In this document: positions 51,208-62,473 of the stretch, piece after piece
How positions within the stretch are numbered: position 1 is the stretch's first letter
Layout: every line of letters begins with the position of its first letter
Source: Curtobacterium sp. VKM Ac-1393
GTDB lineage: Bacteria > Actinomycetota > Actinomycetes > Actinomycetales > Microbacteriaceae
Direction: 5' to 3'
DNA: 64,000 nt
NCBI RefSeq assembly: GCF_015350995.1
Contig: NZ_JADKRW010000005.1
Span: forward strand, 248,001-312,000
Translations under genes and position numbers: made by a program
The notes under the pieces: generated by a model
Told to the model about the DNA's origin: nothing
Databases searched by the model: none
Seen by the model: the letters and a program-made list of their open reading frames with translations, nothing else

Positions 51208-53109
51208 CTAGGACCCGCTCAGCGCTGCTTCGTCCGCAGCGAGGTCCTTCTGCACCGCGAACTGGGTCCGGTGCAGCTCCTCGTACCGCCCACCCGCTGC
51301 CAGCAGTTCCTCGTGCGTCCCGCGCTCCACGACCGAGCCGTCCTCGACCACGAGGATGAGGTCCGCGCTGCGGATGGTCGACAGCCGGTGCGCGATCACC
51401 ATCGCCGTCCGACCCTCGAGCGCCTCGCTGAGCGCAGCCTGCACGGCGGCCTCGGACGTCGAGTCGAGCGCCGCTGTCGCCTCGTCGAGGATGACCACGC
51501 GCGGCTGGGCGAGCAGGAGCCTCGCGATGGTCATCCGCTGCCGCTCGCCGCCGGACAGTCGGTAGCCACGCTCCCCCACCATGGTGTCCAGCTGGTCCGG
51601 CAGCGACCGGATGAGCGGCTCGAGCCGGGCACGGCGGACGGCGTCCCACACCTCGTCCTCCGTCGCCTCCGGCCTCGCGAGGCGCAGGTTGGAGCGGATG
51701 GTCTCGTGGAACAGGTGACCGTCCTGCGTAACCATGCCCATGGTGTGCCGCATGGAGGCGAACGTCACGTCGCGGACGTCCGTGCCCGCGAGTCGAACGG
51801 CGCCGCTGTCGACGTCGTACAGGCGCGAGAGGAGCTGCGCGATCGTGGACTTGCCGGCACCGGACGTCCCGACGAGGGCGACGGTCTGCCCGGGCTCGAT
51901 CCGGAAGGACACCCCGTGCAGGACCTCGTCGCCGCCGCGGGTGTCCAGCGTGGAGACCTCTTCCAGCGAGGCGAGGGACACCTTGTCGGCGGACGGGTAG
52001 GCGAAGCGGACGTCGTCGAACTCGACGGACACCGGGCCGTCGGGGACGACGACGGCATCCGGCTTCTCCTGGATGAGCGGTTCGAGGTCCAGCACCTCGA
52101 ACACGCGCTCGAAGCTGACCACCGCGCTCATGATCTCCACCCGGGCGTTCGCGAGGCTGGTCAGCGGCGCGTACAGGCGGGTGAGCAGGAGGGCCAGCGT
52201 CACCACGTCACCGGTGTTCAGGCCGCCACCGAGTGCGAGGGAACCGCCGAGCCCGTAGACGAGCGCGAGCGCGAGCGCGGAGACCAGGGTGAGTGCGGTG
52301 ACGAAGACGAACTGCAGCAGGGCGCTCCGGACCCCGATGTCGCGGACGCGGGCGGCGCGGACACGGAACTCCTCGGCTTCTTCGTCGGGCCGGCCGAAGA
52401 GCTTGACGAGCGTGGCGCCGGGCGCCGAGAACCGCTCGGTCATCTGCGTGCTCATCGCGGAGTTGTGGTCGGCGGCCTCGCGGCGCAGCGCGGCCAGACG
52501 GCTGCCCATCCGGCGCGCGGGGATGAGGAAGACGGGGAGCATGACCACCGCGAGCACCGTCACGACCCACGAGGTGCTGAGCATGACGACCAGGGTGAGG
52601 ACCAGCGCCACGACGTTCGTGACCACGCCGGACAGCGTGCCGCTGAAGGCCTGCTGCGCGCCGATCACGTCGTTGTTGAGACGGCTCACGAGCGCGCCCG
52701 TCCGCGTGCGGGTGAAGAAGGCGATCGGCATCTTCTGCACGTGGTTGAAGACGGCCGTCCGGAGGTCCAGGATCACGCCCTCGCCGATCCGCGCCGAGTA
52801 CCAACGGGTCACCAGCGACGCGGCGGCGTCGGCGACGGCGACCAGGGCGATGACGACGGCGAGCCAGACGATCGTGTCGACCGCGCCGCGGGCGGCGATG
52901 ACGTCGACCACCTGGCCGGCGAGCACCGGCGTCGCGACCGCCAGGAACGCCCCGACGACGGAGAGGACGATGAACACCACCAGCTTGGCCCGGTAGGGCA
53001 CCGCGAAGGTCATGATCCGCCGGACGGACGCACGGGAGATGCCGTGCTTGCCGTCCCTGGCGGTGGAGATCTTGTAGAGCGAGCTCCAGGCCGCGCCTTC
53101 CATGCTCAT
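51208..53109 (-). CDS. ABC transporter, fused permease and ATPase (exporter type)
   Basis: 633 residues, a half-exporter of the MsbA/BmrA type. Six helices (~30-330) are followed by an ATPase domain: Walker [13 protein letters not shown]-loop [11 protein letters not shown], signature [16 protein letters not shown], Walker [14 protein letters not shown] and the switch His in VIAHRLSTI. It is expected to homodimerise and export a lipid, peptide or drug; the substrate is unknown. The ATG at 53107-53109 follows GGAAGGA. A second in-frame ATG lies two codons on. The gene ends 50 bp before prfB and probably shares its direction only. Confidence 0.88.
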   Translation of the reverse strand: MSMEGAAWSSLYKISTARDGKHGISRASVRRIMTFAVPYRAKLVVFIVLSVVGAFLAVATPVLAGQVVDVIAARGAVDTIVWLAVVIALVAVADAAASLVTRWYSARIGEGVILDLRTAVFNHVQKMPIAFFTRTRTGALVSRLNNDVIGAQQAFSGTLSGVVTNVVALVLTLVVMLSTSWVVTVLAVVMLPVFLIPARRMGSRLAALRREAADHNSAMSTQMTERFSAPGATLVKLFGRPDEEAEEFRVRAARVRDIGVRSALLQFVFVTALTLVSALALALVYGLGGSLALGGGLNTGDVVTLALLLTRLYAPLTSLANARVEIMSAVVSFERVFEVLDLEPLIQEKPDAVVVPDGPVSVEFDDVRFAYPSADKVSLASLEEVSTLDTRGGDEVLHGVSFRIEPGQTVALVGTSGAGKSTIAQLLSRLYDVDSGAVRLAGTDVRDVTFASMRHTMGMVTQDGHLFHETIRSNLRLARPEATEDEVWDAVRRARLEPLIRSLPDQLDTMVGERGYRLSGGERQRMTIARLLLAQPRVVILDEATAALDSTSEAAVQAALSEALEGRTAMVIAHRLSTIRSADLILVVEDGSVVERGTHEELLAAGGRYEELHRTQFAVQKDLAADEAALSGS

Positions 53110-53174
53110 TGCAGTTCCTTCCGTGGCAGCGGTGCCGCCTGGGTTGCCATCAGGACAGTAGGCCCCGCGCGCCC

Positions 53175-54338
53175 CTACCGACCCAGCAACGGCTCCCGCG
53201 ACGCCATTCCCGCCGCCCCCGCCCGCGCGACCGCGTCCGGCAGCGCTGCCAGGAACGCGTCGACGTCGGCGTCGGTCGAGGTGTGGCCGAGGGTGATCCG
53301 GAGGGCACCCCGGGCGTCCTGCTCGGACAGCCCCATCGCCAGGAGCACGTGCGACGCCTCGGGCACCCCGGCCTGGCACGCCGACCCGGTCGACACGGCG
53401 ACCCCGGCGGCGTCGAGGAGGAACAGGAGCGAGTCGCCCTCGCACCCCGGGAACGTGAAGTGCGCGTTGCCGGGCAGCCGGTCGACCGGGTCGCCCATCA
53501 GCAGCGCCGACGGCACGGCGTCGAGCACCCCGGCGACCAGACGGTCACGCAGTGCCCGGACCGAGGCGTGCGACGTCGACGCCGCGACCCCGAACGCGGC
53601 AGCGGCCGGAGCGTCCTGCGTTCCGCTGCGGACCTGGCGTTGCTGCCCGCCACCGTGGATGAGCGGCTCGACCGTCGCCTTCCGTCCGAGCACCAGCGCA
53701 CCGATGCCGACCGGCCCGCCGATCTTGTGGGCCGAGACGCTCAGGGCGTCGAGGCCGGAGGCCGCGAAGGACACCGGCACCTGCCCGTAGGCGGCGACCG
53801 CGTCGCTGTGCACGGGCACGCCGGCGGCGTGCGCGAGCTCGACGATCCGCGACACGGGCGCGATGGTGCCCACCTCGTTGTTCGCCCAGAGGAACGTGAC
53901 CAGGGCGACGTCGTCGGCGGAGGCGAGCCGTGCCTCCAGTCCGGCGAGGTCGACGCGACCCTGTCCGTCCAACGGGACCACGTCGACGACGGCGCCCTCG
54001 TGCTGCTCCAGCCAGGTGACCGTGTCGACGGTGGCGTGGTGCTCCCCCGCCGGGACGACGATGCGGGGTCGGGCGCGGTCGCGCTGCCGGGCCCAGAACA
54101 GGCCCTTCACGGCGAGGTTGATGCTCTCGGTGCCACCGGAGGTGAAGACGACCTCGACGGTGTCGGCGTCGAGCGACCGGGCGACGGCGGCACGGCCGTC
54201 CTCGAGCAGCATCTTGGCGCGCTGCCCGGCGCTGTGGATGGACGACGGGTTGCCGACGGTTCCGAGCGCGTCGGTGAGCGCGGCGAGCGCCTCCGGCAGG
54301 ATCGGCGTCGTCGCGGCGTGGTCGAGGTAGACCGACAT
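53175..54338 (-). CDS. Cysteine desulfurase, NifS/IscS class
   Basis: 387 residues, a PLP enzyme of aminotransferase fold. Lys205 in SVSAHKIGGP binds PLP, and the catalytic Cys321 is in STGSACQAG. MSVYLDHAATTPILPEAL, NPSSIHSAGQRAK and FTSGGTESINLAVKG are class hallmarks. It removes sulfur from cysteine as persulfide for Fe-S clusters, thiouridylation (as for mnmA) or cofactor synthesis. GAGGGGG precedes the ATG at 54336-54338. No isc/suf or mnmA gene is inside the window on this side, so the acceptor is open. Confidence 0.9.
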   Translation of the reverse strand: MSVYLDHAATTPILPEALAALTDALGTVGNPSSIHSAGQRAKMLLEDGRAAVARSLDADTVEVVFTSGGTESINLAVKGLFWARQRDRARPRIVVPAGEHHATVDTVTWLEQHEGAVVDVVPLDGQGRVDLAGLEARLASADDVALVTFLWANNEVGTIAPVSRIVELAHAAGVPVHSDAVAAYGQVPVSFAASGLDALSVSAHKIGGPVGIGALVLGRKATVEPLIHGGGQQRQVRSGTQDAPAAAAFGVAASTSHASVRALRDRLVAGVLDAVPSALLMGDPVDRLPGNAHFTFPGCEGDSLLFLLDAAGVAVSTGSACQAGVPEASHVLLAMGLSEQDARGALRITLGHTSTDADVDAFLAALPDAVARAGAAGMASREPLLGR

Positions 54339-54396
54339 CTGCACCCCCTCGTTCGAGCGTGTCCAGGATACGCGCCGGTCCTCGTACCCTTGACGG

Positions 54397-56541
54397 GTGC
54401 ACGAGACAGCGATCGACCACACGCCGGGGTTCGACCTCGGGGCCGACGTCCCGCGGTACTCCCTGCGGTCCGCCACCGCCACGGACGTCGTCCTGGTGGC
54501 CGAGCGAGCGGACGGCCAGACGGTCCGGTACCCGCTCGAGCGGCTGCCCACGACCGACGTGTGGGCGGCCGAGACCCCCGGCATCGTGCCCGGGGACCGG
54601 TACCACCTGCTCGTCGACGGGCCGGTCGGACCGCGCAACGAGTTCGACCGGACGCGGCCCCTGCTCGACCCGTACGCCCGCGGCATCGCCCCGACCGGAG
54701 CGGACGGACCCGGACCCGGAACCGGAGCCGGACCCGACCGCGTGACCGGACCCGACACCGGGACGGGACCCGGCTCCGGCGCCGGAGCGCCCCGCTGGAC
54801 GAGCGTCGTCGTGGACGACGCCTTCGACTGGGGCGGCGTCGTCAAGCCGACCGTCCCGCTCGACCGCGCCGTGGTCTACGAGGCCAACGTCCGCACCCTG
54901 ACCGCCGCGAACCCGCACCTGCCCGAGCACCTGCGCGGCACGTACGCCGGGGTGGCGCACGAGAGCACGATCGCGCACCTGCACCGCATCGGCGTCACGA
55001 CGCTCGAGCTGCTGCCGGTGCAGGCCTTCGACACCGAGAACTGGCTGCGGGACGCCGGTCGCGAGAACGCCTGGGGCTACAACACGCTCGGGTTCTTCGC
55101 GCCGCACGCCGCACACGCCTCGGCTCCCGCACGGGCCGAGGGTGCATCAGCGGTCCTGCGCGAGTTCAAGGGCATGGTCCGGTTGCTCCACGAGGCCGGC
55201 ATCCAGGTGGTGCTCGACGTCGTCTACAACCACACGGCGGAAGAGGGCCTCGGCGGCCCGACCACCAGCCTGCGCGGCATCGACGGCGCGAACCGGTACC
55301 GGTGGGCCGCGGGGGAACCACCGTTCCGGGACACCTACTTCGACACCACCGGCTGCGGGAACACCCTCGACACCTCGGTCGAGTCCACCGCCGACCTGAT
55401 CGTCGACAGCCTCGTGTACTGGGCGCGCGAGGTGCAGGTCGACGGCTTCCGCTTCGACCTGATGGCCGCCCTGGCCCGGAACGCCGACCACGTGTTCGAC
55501 CCGTCGCACCCGTTGCTCGAGCGGATCCGGAACCACCCCGACCTGCAGGACACCCTGGTCATCGCCGAGCCGTGGGACGTCGGTCCGGACGGTTGGAAGA
55601 CCGGTGCGTTCGGCGCGGCCGGGGACCGCACGAGCGAGTGGAACGACGGGTTCCGCAACACGGTCCGCCAGTTCTGGCTCACCGACATCGCCGAGGAACG
55701 CCGCAACGGCATGCCCCAGACCGGCATCGGCGCGCTCGCGGGCGCCCTGACCGGCTCGCGCCACGTCTTCGGCGCCGAGCGCGGCCCGCTCGCGAGCGTC
55801 AACTTCGTCACGGCGCACGACGGCTTCACGCTGCTCGACCTGGTGTCGTACGACGGCAAGCACAACGCGGCGAACGGCGAGGAGAACCGCGACGGCTCGA
55901 ACGACAACCGCTCGTTCAACCACGGCATCGAGGGCGACACCGCCGACCGCGGCGTCCGGGCAGCGCGCGGCCGCTCGATGCGGAACCTCGCGGCGACGCT
56001 CCTGCTGTCCGCCGGGGTGCCGATGCTCACGGCCGGGGACGAACGGAGCCGCACGCAGCACGGCAACAACAACGCGTACGTCGTGTCCGAGGACCTCACC
56101 CCGGTCGACTGGTCGGACGACGAGGACGCCGAGTCGATGACCGAGGCCGTCGCCGCGCTCGCCCGGTTCCGGAGCGCGCACCCCGCGCTCCGCCCGACGC
56201 GGTTCGGCGTCGAGGGCCAGGAGACCCCCGGGGCGTCGCGGATGTCCTGGTACGGCCCGGACGGGCACCCGATGACGCTCGAGGGCTGGGACCAACCGGT
56301 GCACCGTGCCCTGCAGTACTTCGCCGAGTCGACGCCCGAGCACGAGCCGTTCGACCGGGTCCTGGTGGTCGTGCACGGCAGCGGTCGCACACGCGACCTG
56401 ACGCTGCCGGTGCGCGAGGACGTGCTCGGCTACCGCCTCGCCTGGTCGAGCGAGAAGCACCGCGACCACGAGCGGCTCCGTCCCGCCGGCCAGGTCTTCA
56501 CCGCTTACGGCCCCGGCATCCACCTGTTCGAGCCGGCGTAG
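54397..56541 (+). CDS. glgX: Glycogen debranching enzyme GlgX
   Basis: 714 residues, a GH13 isoamylase-type enzyme. An N-terminal CBM48-like region (1-~110) is followed by a Gly/Pro/Thr-rich insert (~101-131) and the catalytic barrel, with the nucleophile Asp354 in VDGFRFDLMAAL, the acid/base Glu391 in VIAEPWDVG and the third carboxylate in FVTAHDGFTL. It hydrolyses alpha-1,6 branches of limit dextrins in the cytosol. With glgE and glgB directly downstream it forms a glucan-remodelling cluster. The GTG at 54397 is used; no strong ribosome binding site is visible. Confidence 0.9.
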   Translation: MHETAIDHTPGFDLGADVPRYSLRSATATDVVLVAERADGQTVRYPLERLPTTDVWAAETPGIVPGDRYHLLVDGPVGPRNEFDRTRPLLDPYARGIAPTGADGPGPGTGAGPDRVTGPDTGTGPGSGAGAPRWTSVVVDDAFDWGGVVKPTVPLDRAVVYEANVRTLTAANPHLPEHLRGTYAGVAHESTIAHLHRIGVTTLELLPVQAFDTENWLRDAGRENAWGYNTLGFFAPHAAHASAPARAEGASAVLREFKGMVRLLHEAGIQVVLDVVYNHTAEEGLGGPTTSLRGIDGANRYRWAAGEPPFRDTYFDTTGCGNTLDTSVESTADLIVDSLVYWAREVQVDGFRFDLMAALARNADHVFDPSHPLLERIRNHPDLQDTLVIAEPWDVGPDGWKTGAFGAAGDRTSEWNDGFRNTVRQFWLTDIAEERRNGMPQTGIGALAGALTGSRHVFGAERGPLASVNFVTAHDGFTLLDLVSYDGKHNAANGEENRDGSNDNRSFNHGIEGDTADRGVRAARGRSMRNLAATLLLSAGVPMLTAGDERSRTQHGNNNAYVVSEDLTPVDWSDDEDAESMTEAVAALARFRSAHPALRPTRFGVEGQETPGASRMSWYGPDGHPMTLEGWDQPVHRALQYFAESTPEHEPFDRVLVVVHGSGRTRDLTLPVREDVLGYRLAWSSEKHRDHERLRPAGQVFTAYGPGIHLFEPA

Positions 56542-56579
56542 CGCGCGATCCGGCCCACGTCCGGAACGCGGCCACGGGG

Positions 56580-56623
56580 CGGACGGGAGGCCCGTGGCGG
56601 CCCCGCCACGGGCCTCCCGTCCG
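56580..56623. terminator. CGGGAGGC-family hairpin between glgX and glgE
   Basis: 21-bp perfect stem (56580-56600 with 56603-56623) and a two-base loop. It lies 38 bp after glgX and could limit read-through into glgE, which then needs its own promoter in 56624-56712. Confidence 0.75.
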
Positions 56624-56712
56624 GTTCCTCCACAGGTCCACGGCGCGCCCGACCGTCCACAGCGGGCCGATTCCGGGGAACGCGGAGGCGCTCGCCGGGT
56701 AGCGTCGCCTCC

Positions 56713-58713
56713 GTGGCCACCGCAGACCGACCCCGCCGACCGAAGATCGGGCGCATCCCGATCACCGAACTCGCCCCGAGGACGCCGAACGGTTTCCCCG
56801 GCAAGGCGTTCGACGGCGAGGTGATCACGTTCGGTGCGACCGTCTTCCGAGAAGGACACGGCGTCATCGGCGCCGACCTCGTGCTCGAACGCCCGGACGG
56901 GGGCACCAGGACCGTCCCCATGCTCCTCGGCGCGCCCGGCACCGACCGCTACGAGGCGACCGTCCAGGTCGACCACGTCGGCGTCTGGACCTGGCACGTG
57001 GAGTCCTACTCCGACGACTGGGCGACGTGGCTCCACGCCGCACGCCTGAAGATCGCCGCCGGGGTGGACACCGAGTCGACGCTGCTCGATGGTGCCCTGC
57101 TGCTCGACCGGCTGGCCGACGAGACCGGCTCCCCCGCCGCCACCCGTGCGGCAGCCACGGTGCGCGACACCGACCTCGACCCTGCCGAGCGTCTGGCCGC
57201 CGTCGACGACCCGCGCATCGTCGCCGAGGTCGAGGAAGCCCCGCTCACCTCGCTCCGGACGCACTCACCGACGCAGCTGCTCGACGTCGAACGCACCCGC
57301 GCCGGCGTCGGCGCCTGGTACGAGTTCTTCCCCCGCAGCGAGGGCGCGAAGAAGAACGCCGACGGCTCGTGGAAGAGCGGTGACTTCCGCACAGCGGCCC
57401 GTCGCCTGCCCGCCGTCGCCCGGATGGGGTTCGACGTCGTCTACCTGCCGCCGATCCACCCGATCGGCACCACCGCGCGCAAGGGCCCGAACAACACCCT
57501 CACCCCCGGGCCGCACGACCCCGGCAGCCCCTGGGCGATCGGTTCCGCCGAGGGCGGGCACGACGCGATCCACCCGGACCTCGGGTCGGAGGACGACTTC
57601 CGCGACTTCGTCGAGACCGCGAAGAACACGGGCATGGAGGTGGCGCTCGACTTCGCGCTGCAGTGCTCACCCGACCACCCCTGGGTCACCGAGCACCCGA
57701 ACTGGTTCACCCAGCGCGCCGACGGCTCGATCGCCACAGCAGAGAACCCGCCCAAGCGGTACCAGGACATCTACCCGATCCAGTTCGACTCCGACCCAGA
57801 GGGCCTGGTGGCCGAGGTCCTGCGCGTCCTGCGGCACTGGATCGACTTCGGCATCCGGATCTTCCGCGTCGACAACCCGCACACCAAGCCGCTCTGGTTC
57901 TGGGAGCGCGTCATCCGCGAAGTCCGCGACGAGCACCCCGACACCGTCTTCCTCGCCGAGGCGTTCACCCGCCCCGCGATGATGCGCGCACTCGCCGAGG
58001 TCGGGTTCCAGCAGTCGTACTCGTACTTCACGTGGCGGAACACGAAGGACGAGATCGAGTCCTACTTCGAGGAGCTGTCGCACGAGACGAGCGACTACCT
58101 GCGCCCGAACCTGTTCGTGAACACGCCGGACATCCTCACCGAGTACCTGCAGTTCGGCGGCCGTGCCGGCTACAAGGTCCGTGCCGCGCTCGCTGCGACC
58201 GGTGCCCCGACCTGGGGCATGTACTCCGGGTACGAGCTGTTCGAGGACGTCGCCCGGCCGGGCTCGGAAGAGAACATCGACAACGAGAAGTACGAGTACA
58301 AGCCGCGCGACTTCGCCCTGGCCGAGGCCGAGGGCGCCTCCCTGGCCCCGTACGTGACGATGCTCAACCGGCTGCGTGCCGCACACCCCGCGCTCCGTCA
58401 GCTGCGGAACCTGCACGTGCACGCCGCCGACGACCCGGCGACCGTCGTGTACTCGAAGCACCTGCCCGGCGAGTTCATCCGCTCCGGGCACGCCGACACC
58501 GTGATCGTCGTCGCGAACGTCGATCCGCACTCGGCACGTGAGACCACCGTGCACCTGGACCTCGCTGCGCTCGGCCTGCCGGCCGACAGCCGGTTCGACG
58601 TCCGCGACGTCGTGACCGGGCAGCGCTGGGTCTGGGGCGCGTCGAACTACGTCCGCCTGGATGCCTTCCAGGAACCCGTGCACCTGCTCGTCGTGGAAGG
58701 ACTGCACCGATGA
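56713..58713 (+). CDS. glgE: Alpha-1,4-glucan:maltose-1-phosphate maltosyltransferase
   Basis: 666 residues. The N-terminal beta and helical domains (1-~200; [24 protein letters not shown]) precede the GH13_3 barrel, with Asp387 in [13 protein letters not shown] as nucleophile and Glu416 in [10 protein letters not shown] as acid/base. [16 protein letters not shown] is characteristic of GlgE. It extends alpha-1,4-glucan from maltose-1-phosphate, the actinobacterial route to glycogen or capsular glucan. treS/pep2, which feed it from trehalose, are not in the window. The stop overlaps the glgB ATG by four bases (58710-58713). The start is GTG, probably leaderless. Confidence 0.93.
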   Translation: MATADRPRRPKIGRIPITELAPRTPNGFPGKAFDGEVITFGATVFREGHGVIGADLVLERPDGGTRTVPMLLGAPGTDRYEATVQVDHVGVWTWHVESYSDDWATWLHAARLKIAAGVDTESTLLDGALLLDRLADETGSPAATRAAATVRDTDLDPAERLAAVDDPRIVAEVEEAPLTSLRTHSPTQLLDVERTRAGVGAWYEFFPRSEGAKKNADGSWKSGDFRTAARRLPAVARMGFDVVYLPPIHPIGTTARKGPNNTLTPGPHDPGSPWAIGSAEGGHDAIHPDLGSEDDFRDFVETAKNTGMEVALDFALQCSPDHPWVTEHPNWFTQRADGSIATAENPPKRYQDIYPIQFDSDPEGLVAEVLRVLRHWIDFGIRIFRVDNPHTKPLWFWERVIREVRDEHPDTVFLAEAFTRPAMMRALAEVGFQQSYSYFTWRNTKDEIESYFEELSHETSDYLRPNLFVNTPDILTEYLQFGGRAGYKVRAALAATGAPTWGMYSGYELFEDVARPGSEENIDNEKYEYKPRDFALAEAEGASLAPYVTMLNRLRAAHPALRQLRNLHVHAADDPATVVYSKHLPGEFIRSGHADTVIVVANVDPHSARETTVHLDLAALGLPADSRFDVRDVVTGQRWVWGASNYVRLDAFQEPVHLLVVEGLHR

Positions 58714-61253
58714 CGAACGACCCGACCGCACCCCAGCCGCCCCCAGCCTCGGGCCGGGGCCCCGCCGTGCCGCCGGTGCCGCCTCCGCCGCCACCCGTGC
58801 CGGCGCGGAAGCCTTCCGGCGCGACGCCCGAGCCGCGGTACGAACCGCGCGTCTCCGCACCGGACGAGGACCTGCCCGGCGCGCCGAACGCACCGCGCGA
58901 GACGCCCGACCGCGGCGTCGACGAGTCCGCCACACTGGCCGGGCACCCGGCCGACGCGACGCACCCGCGTGTGCCGTCCGTCGACGCCGCCCCGCAGTCG
59001 GGAGGCCCGTCCACCGTCGCCCCGTCGGGCGCCCTGCCGTCGCCGCCGGCTGCAGAGCCCGCCCCGGCCGACGGGACCGGCCCCCGTCCGGCGCCGCTCG
59101 AGCAGTGGCTGCGTCAGCAGGTCGCCGAAGGCCGCTGGTCCCAGCCACACGACGTCCTCGGGCCGCACCCGGTCGAGGGCGGCACCAGCGTCCGGGTGGT
59201 GCGACACCTGGCGCAGGCGGTCCGGCTCGTCCGGCTCGACGGCGACGACGTCGAGCTGACCCACGAGGGCGACGGTCTCTGGGCCGGTGCCACCGCCGAG
59301 GAGCTCGGGCGCTACCGGGTCGAGGCCGACTACGACTTCGACGAGTCCTCGGAAGAGGACGACGCCACCTGGACGACCGACGACGCCTACCGGTTCGCCC
59401 CGACGCTCGGTGAGCTCGACCTGCACCTGTTCGGCGAGGGCCGTGACGAACAGCTGTGGCACCACCTCGGCGCGCACGTCCGCACCGTCGACGGCGTGGA
59501 CGGCGTCGCCTTCTCGGTGTGGGCACCCCGCGCGACCGCCGTCCGCGTGATCGGCGACTTCGAGGGCTGGGAAGGCCGCACCACCGCGATGCGCCGACTG
59601 AGCGACCTCGGCGTCTGGGAGCTGTTCTGGCCCGGAGCCGTCGCCGGTCAGCGCTACAAGTTCCAGATCCTGACCGACTCCGGCTGGGTCGAGCGCGCCG
59701 ACCCGTTGGCGCGCGAGGCCGAGATCGCACCGGCGACCGCCTCCGTCATCACCGAGTCGAGCTACACGTGGTCCGAGGGCGACCGTGCCTGGATGGAGCG
59801 CCGCGCCGAGACCACCACGCACGACCAGCCGATGAGTGTCTACGAGGTGCACCTCGGCTCGTGGCGACCGGGCCTGTCGTACCGCGAGGTCGCGGACCAG
59901 CTCATCGGGCACATGGAGTACACGGGCTTCACGCACGTGGAGTTCCTGCCGCTCGCCGAGCACCCGTTCGGCGGCTCGTGGGGCTACCAGGTCACCGGGT
60001 ACTACGCGCCCACCGCGCGGTACGGCTCCCCCGACGACCTGCGGTACCTGATCGACCGGCTGCACTCGGCCGGCATCGGCGTGATCATGGACTGGGTCCC
60101 CGGGCACTTCCCGAAGGACGAATGGGCACTCGGACGCTTCGACGGCCACGCGCTCTTCGAGCACCCGGACCCCCGCCGCGGCGAGCAGCTCGACTGGGGC
60201 ACCTACGTGTTCGACTTCGGGCAGCCTCAGGTCCGGAACTTCCTGGTCGCCAACGCGCTGTACTGGCTCGAGGAGTTCCACATCGACGGCCTGCGCGTGG
60301 ACGCCGTCGCGTCGATCCTGTACCTCGACTACTCCCGCACCGACTGGCTGCCGAACATCCACGGCGGCCGCGAGAACCTGGACGCCGTCGCGTTCCTGCA
60401 GGAGACGAACGCCACCGCGTACAAGCGCTACCCCGGCATCGTGATGATCGCGGAGGAGAGCACCTCGTGGCCCGGCGTCACCCAGCCGACCAGTGCCGGC
60501 GGACTCGGGTTCGGCCAGAAGTGGAACATGGGCTGGATGCACGACTCGCTCGAGTACGTGCAACGCGACCCGGCGTACCGCAGCTACCACCACGACGAGA
60601 TCACGTTCTCGTTCGTGTACGCGTTCAGCGAGCAGTTCACCCTGCCGATCAGCCACGACGAGGTCGTGCACGGCAAGGGCTCGCTGTACGGCAAGATGCC
60701 CGGCGACGAGTGGCAGAAGCTCGCGAACGTCCGCGCGTACCTGGCGTTCATGTGGGCGCACCCCGGCAAGCAGCTGCTCTTCATGGGCCAGGAGTTCGCC
60801 CAGCCCTCGGAGTGGTCCGAGGCGAAGGGGCTCGACTGGTGGCTCCTCGACCAGCCCGGCCACCGCGGTGTGCAGGACCTGGTCGCCTCGTTGAATCGTG
60901 TGTACAAGGACACCCCCGCGCTCTGGACGCACGACAGCACGTCCGAGGGCTTCGAGTGGATCGAGGGCGGCGACGCACCGCACTCGACGCTCGGGTTCCT
61001 GCGGAAGGTCGGCGACGAGCGGCTCGCGGTCTTCGTGAACTTCTCCGGCGTGCCGGTCGAGCGCCGGTTCGGGCTGCCGAGCACCGGCGAGTGGCACGAG
61101 GTGCTCAACACCGATGCCGCCGAGTACGGCGGCTCCGGGGTCGGTAACCTCGGCGTCGTCACCGCCGAGGATACCCCGTGGGCCGGACGCCCTGCCTCGG
61201 CACACCTCGTGGTGCCGCCGCTGGGCGCGGTCTGGCTCAAGCTCGCGCAGTAG
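58710..61253 (+). CDS. glgB: 1,4-alpha-glucan branching enzyme
   Basis: 847 residues, longer than the usual ~730 because of a Pro/Ala-rich, probably disordered N-terminus (1-~125). A first CBM48-like module (~130-230) and a second (~260-360; [26 protein letters not shown] in pieces) precede the GH13_9 barrel. The nucleophile is Asp531 in [12 protein letters not shown] and the acid/base Glu582 in [13 protein letters not shown]; the third Asp is in [14 protein letters not shown]. It makes alpha-1,6 branches in the glucan extended by GlgE. It is translationally coupled to glgE and closes the cluster at a 46-bp palindrome. Confidence 0.94.
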   Translation: MTNDPTAPQPPPASGRGPAVPPVPPPPPPVPARKPSGATPEPRYEPRVSAPDEDLPGAPNAPRETPDRGVDESATLAGHPADATHPRVPSVDAAPQSGGPSTVAPSGALPSPPAAEPAPADGTGPRPAPLEQWLRQQVAEGRWSQPHDVLGPHPVEGGTSVRVVRHLAQAVRLVRLDGDDVELTHEGDGLWAGATAEELGRYRVEADYDFDESSEEDDATWTTDDAYRFAPTLGELDLHLFGEGRDEQLWHHLGAHVRTVDGVDGVAFSVWAPRATAVRVIGDFEGWEGRTTAMRRLSDLGVWELFWPGAVAGQRYKFQILTDSGWVERADPLAREAEIAPATASVITESSYTWSEGDRAWMERRAETTTHDQPMSVYEVHLGSWRPGLSYREVADQLIGHMEYTGFTHVEFLPLAEHPFGGSWGYQVTGYYAPTARYGSPDDLRYLIDRLHSAGIGVIMDWVPGHFPKDEWALGRFDGHALFEHPDPRRGEQLDWGTYVFDFGQPQVRNFLVANALYWLEEFHIDGLRVDAVASILYLDYSRTDWLPNIHGGRENLDAVAFLQETNATAYKRYPGIVMIAEESTSWPGVTQPTSAGGLGFGQKWNMGWMHDSLEYVQRDPAYRSYHHDEITFSFVYAFSEQFTLPISHDEVVHGKGSLYGKMPGDEWQKLANVRAYLAFMWAHPGKQLLFMGQEFAQPSEWSEAKGLDWWLLDQPGHRGVQDLVASLNRVYKDTPALWTHDSTSEGFEWIEGGDAPHSTLGFLRKVGDERLAVFVNFSGVPVERRFGLPSTGEWHEVLNTDAAEYGGSGVGNLGVVTAEDTPWAGRPASAHLVVPPLGAVWLKLAQ

Positions 61254-61265
61254 ACCCGAGCACCA

Positions 61266-61311
61266 ACGGACGGGAGGCCCGTGGCGGATCCGCCACGGGC
61301 CTCCCGTCCGT
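61266..61311. terminator. 46-bp perfect palindrome, CGGGAGGC family
   Basis: ACGGACGGGAGGCCCGTGGC leads to a GGATCC centre and the exact complement, with no loop. It lies 12 bp after glgB, between glgB and the convergent thioredoxin gene. Confidence 0.8.
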
Positions 61312-61336
61312 CTGTGCGTGCGGTCTCGAGTGCGCG

Positions 61337-61419
61337 AGACGCCGTCGTGTTGCCGCGACGCCCCAGACGCAGCGAGACGCCGCCGAATTCGGCGGCGTCT
61401 CGCTGACACGACGGCGTCT
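61337..61419. repeat. Nested palindromes (inner 36-bp perfect)
   Basis: The inner palindrome 61370-61405 is perfect (CAGCGAGACGCCGCCGAA then its complement). An outer pair, AGACGCCGTCGTGT at 61337-61350 and its complement at 61406-61419, encloses it with 19 bases on the left and none on the right. Both share the GAGACGCCG motif. This lies just after the glgB terminator and before the thioredoxin gene stop. Confidence 0.75.
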
Positions 61420-61465
61420 TGGCTGACCTCGAGCCGGCCTGCGCTGACCTCGAGCCGACCGGCGC

Positions 61466-62473
61466 CTAGTACAGGGCGCTCGCCAGACGGCGGCGCGCCG
61501 CGACCACGCGCGGGTCGTCCGTCCCGATGAGCTCGAAGTACTCGACGAGCCGGACGCGCAGGGCCTCGCGGTCCTCGCCGAACACCGTCGACACCAGGTC
61601 GAGCAGGCGCCCGAAGGCGTCGTCGACGTGGCCACCGGAGATGTCGAGGTCGGCGACCGCGAGCTGCGCCTGGACGTCCTGCGGACCCGCACCGGCGGCA
61701 GCGCGGATGTCCTCGGCGGTGTGGCCGTTCAGACGGTCCAGGAGCGACACCTGCGCGAGCCCCGCGACGGCCATCTGGTCGTGGGGGTCCTGCAGGATGG
61801 CGGTCTTGTACTCCGTGATCGCGGTGGCGTAGTCGCCCTGCTCGATCGCGTCGTACGCGGCCTGGTGGTGCGGCGGGAGCGGTTCCGGCTCCGGCTCGCC
61901 CTGCTCGGCGCTGTCTTCTGACCCAACGGCACCGTCGACGCGCACGCGACCGGAGACGCCGTTCTGCTCAGCGGCCTGGAGCACCTGCTCGAAGACGTCG
62001 CGGACCTGCGCTTCGGGCAGCGCCCCGACGAACAGCCCGAGGGGCCGGCCGCCGATGACTGCGGCGACGGTCGGGATCGACTGCGCCTGGAACGCCTGCA
62101 CGAGCTGGGGGTTGGTGTCGGCGTCGACCTTGGCGAGCAGCACGCGGCCGTCGTACTCGGCGGTGAGCTGCTCGAGGATCGGTGAGAGCTGCTTGCACGG
62201 CCCGCACCACTCCGCCCAGATGTCGACGATGACCGGCACGACGGACGACATCTCGAGGATGTCCTGGAACGTGGCGTCGGTGACGTCGAGGACGAGCGAC
62301 GGAACGGTCAGGTCCGCGCCGGTCTCGCCGCCGGGCACCGCTGCGGAGGACGGATCGCCCGGCTGCGCGGCTGCACCGGCGGGCGGCTGGGGCGGCCGCT
62401 GTGCGCGGTCGACGAGGGACGACAGGTCCACGGCTCCGCGGAGCCCGGACGGGGTCGGGGGGATGTTGCTCAT
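61466..62473 (-). CDS. Thioredoxin-TPR protein (CnoX/YbbN-like)
   Basis: 335 residues. A Pro-rich start (1-55) is followed by a thioredoxin fold with the active site WCGPC (Cys90, Cys93) in VDIWAEWCGPCKQL and the cis-Pro in SIPTVAAVIGG. A Glu/Pro linker (~205-220) leads to a TPR-like helical domain (~225-335; HHQAAYDAIEQGDYATAITEYKTAI in pieces). This is the YbbN/CnoX layout; E. coli CnoX has a modified site and acts as a chaperone, whereas this protein keeps both cysteines and should be redox-active. The ATG overlaps the upstream gene stop by four bases. Confidence 0.85.
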   Translation of the reverse strand: MSNIPPTPSGLRGAVDLSSLVDRAQRPPQPPAGAAAQPGDPSSAAVPGGETGADLTVPSLVLDVTDATFQDILEMSSVVPVIVDIWAEWCGPCKQLSPILEQLTAEYDGRVLLAKVDADTNPQLVQAFQAQSIPTVAAVIGGRPLGLFVGALPEAQVRDVFEQVLQAAEQNGVSGRVRVDGAVGSEDSAEQGEPEPEPLPPHHQAAYDAIEQGDYATAITEYKTAILQDPHDQMAVAGLAQVSLLDRLNGHTAEDIRAAAGAGPQDVQAQLAVADLDISGGHVDDAFGRLLDLVSTVFGEDREALRVRLVEYFELIGTDDPRVVAARRRLASALY

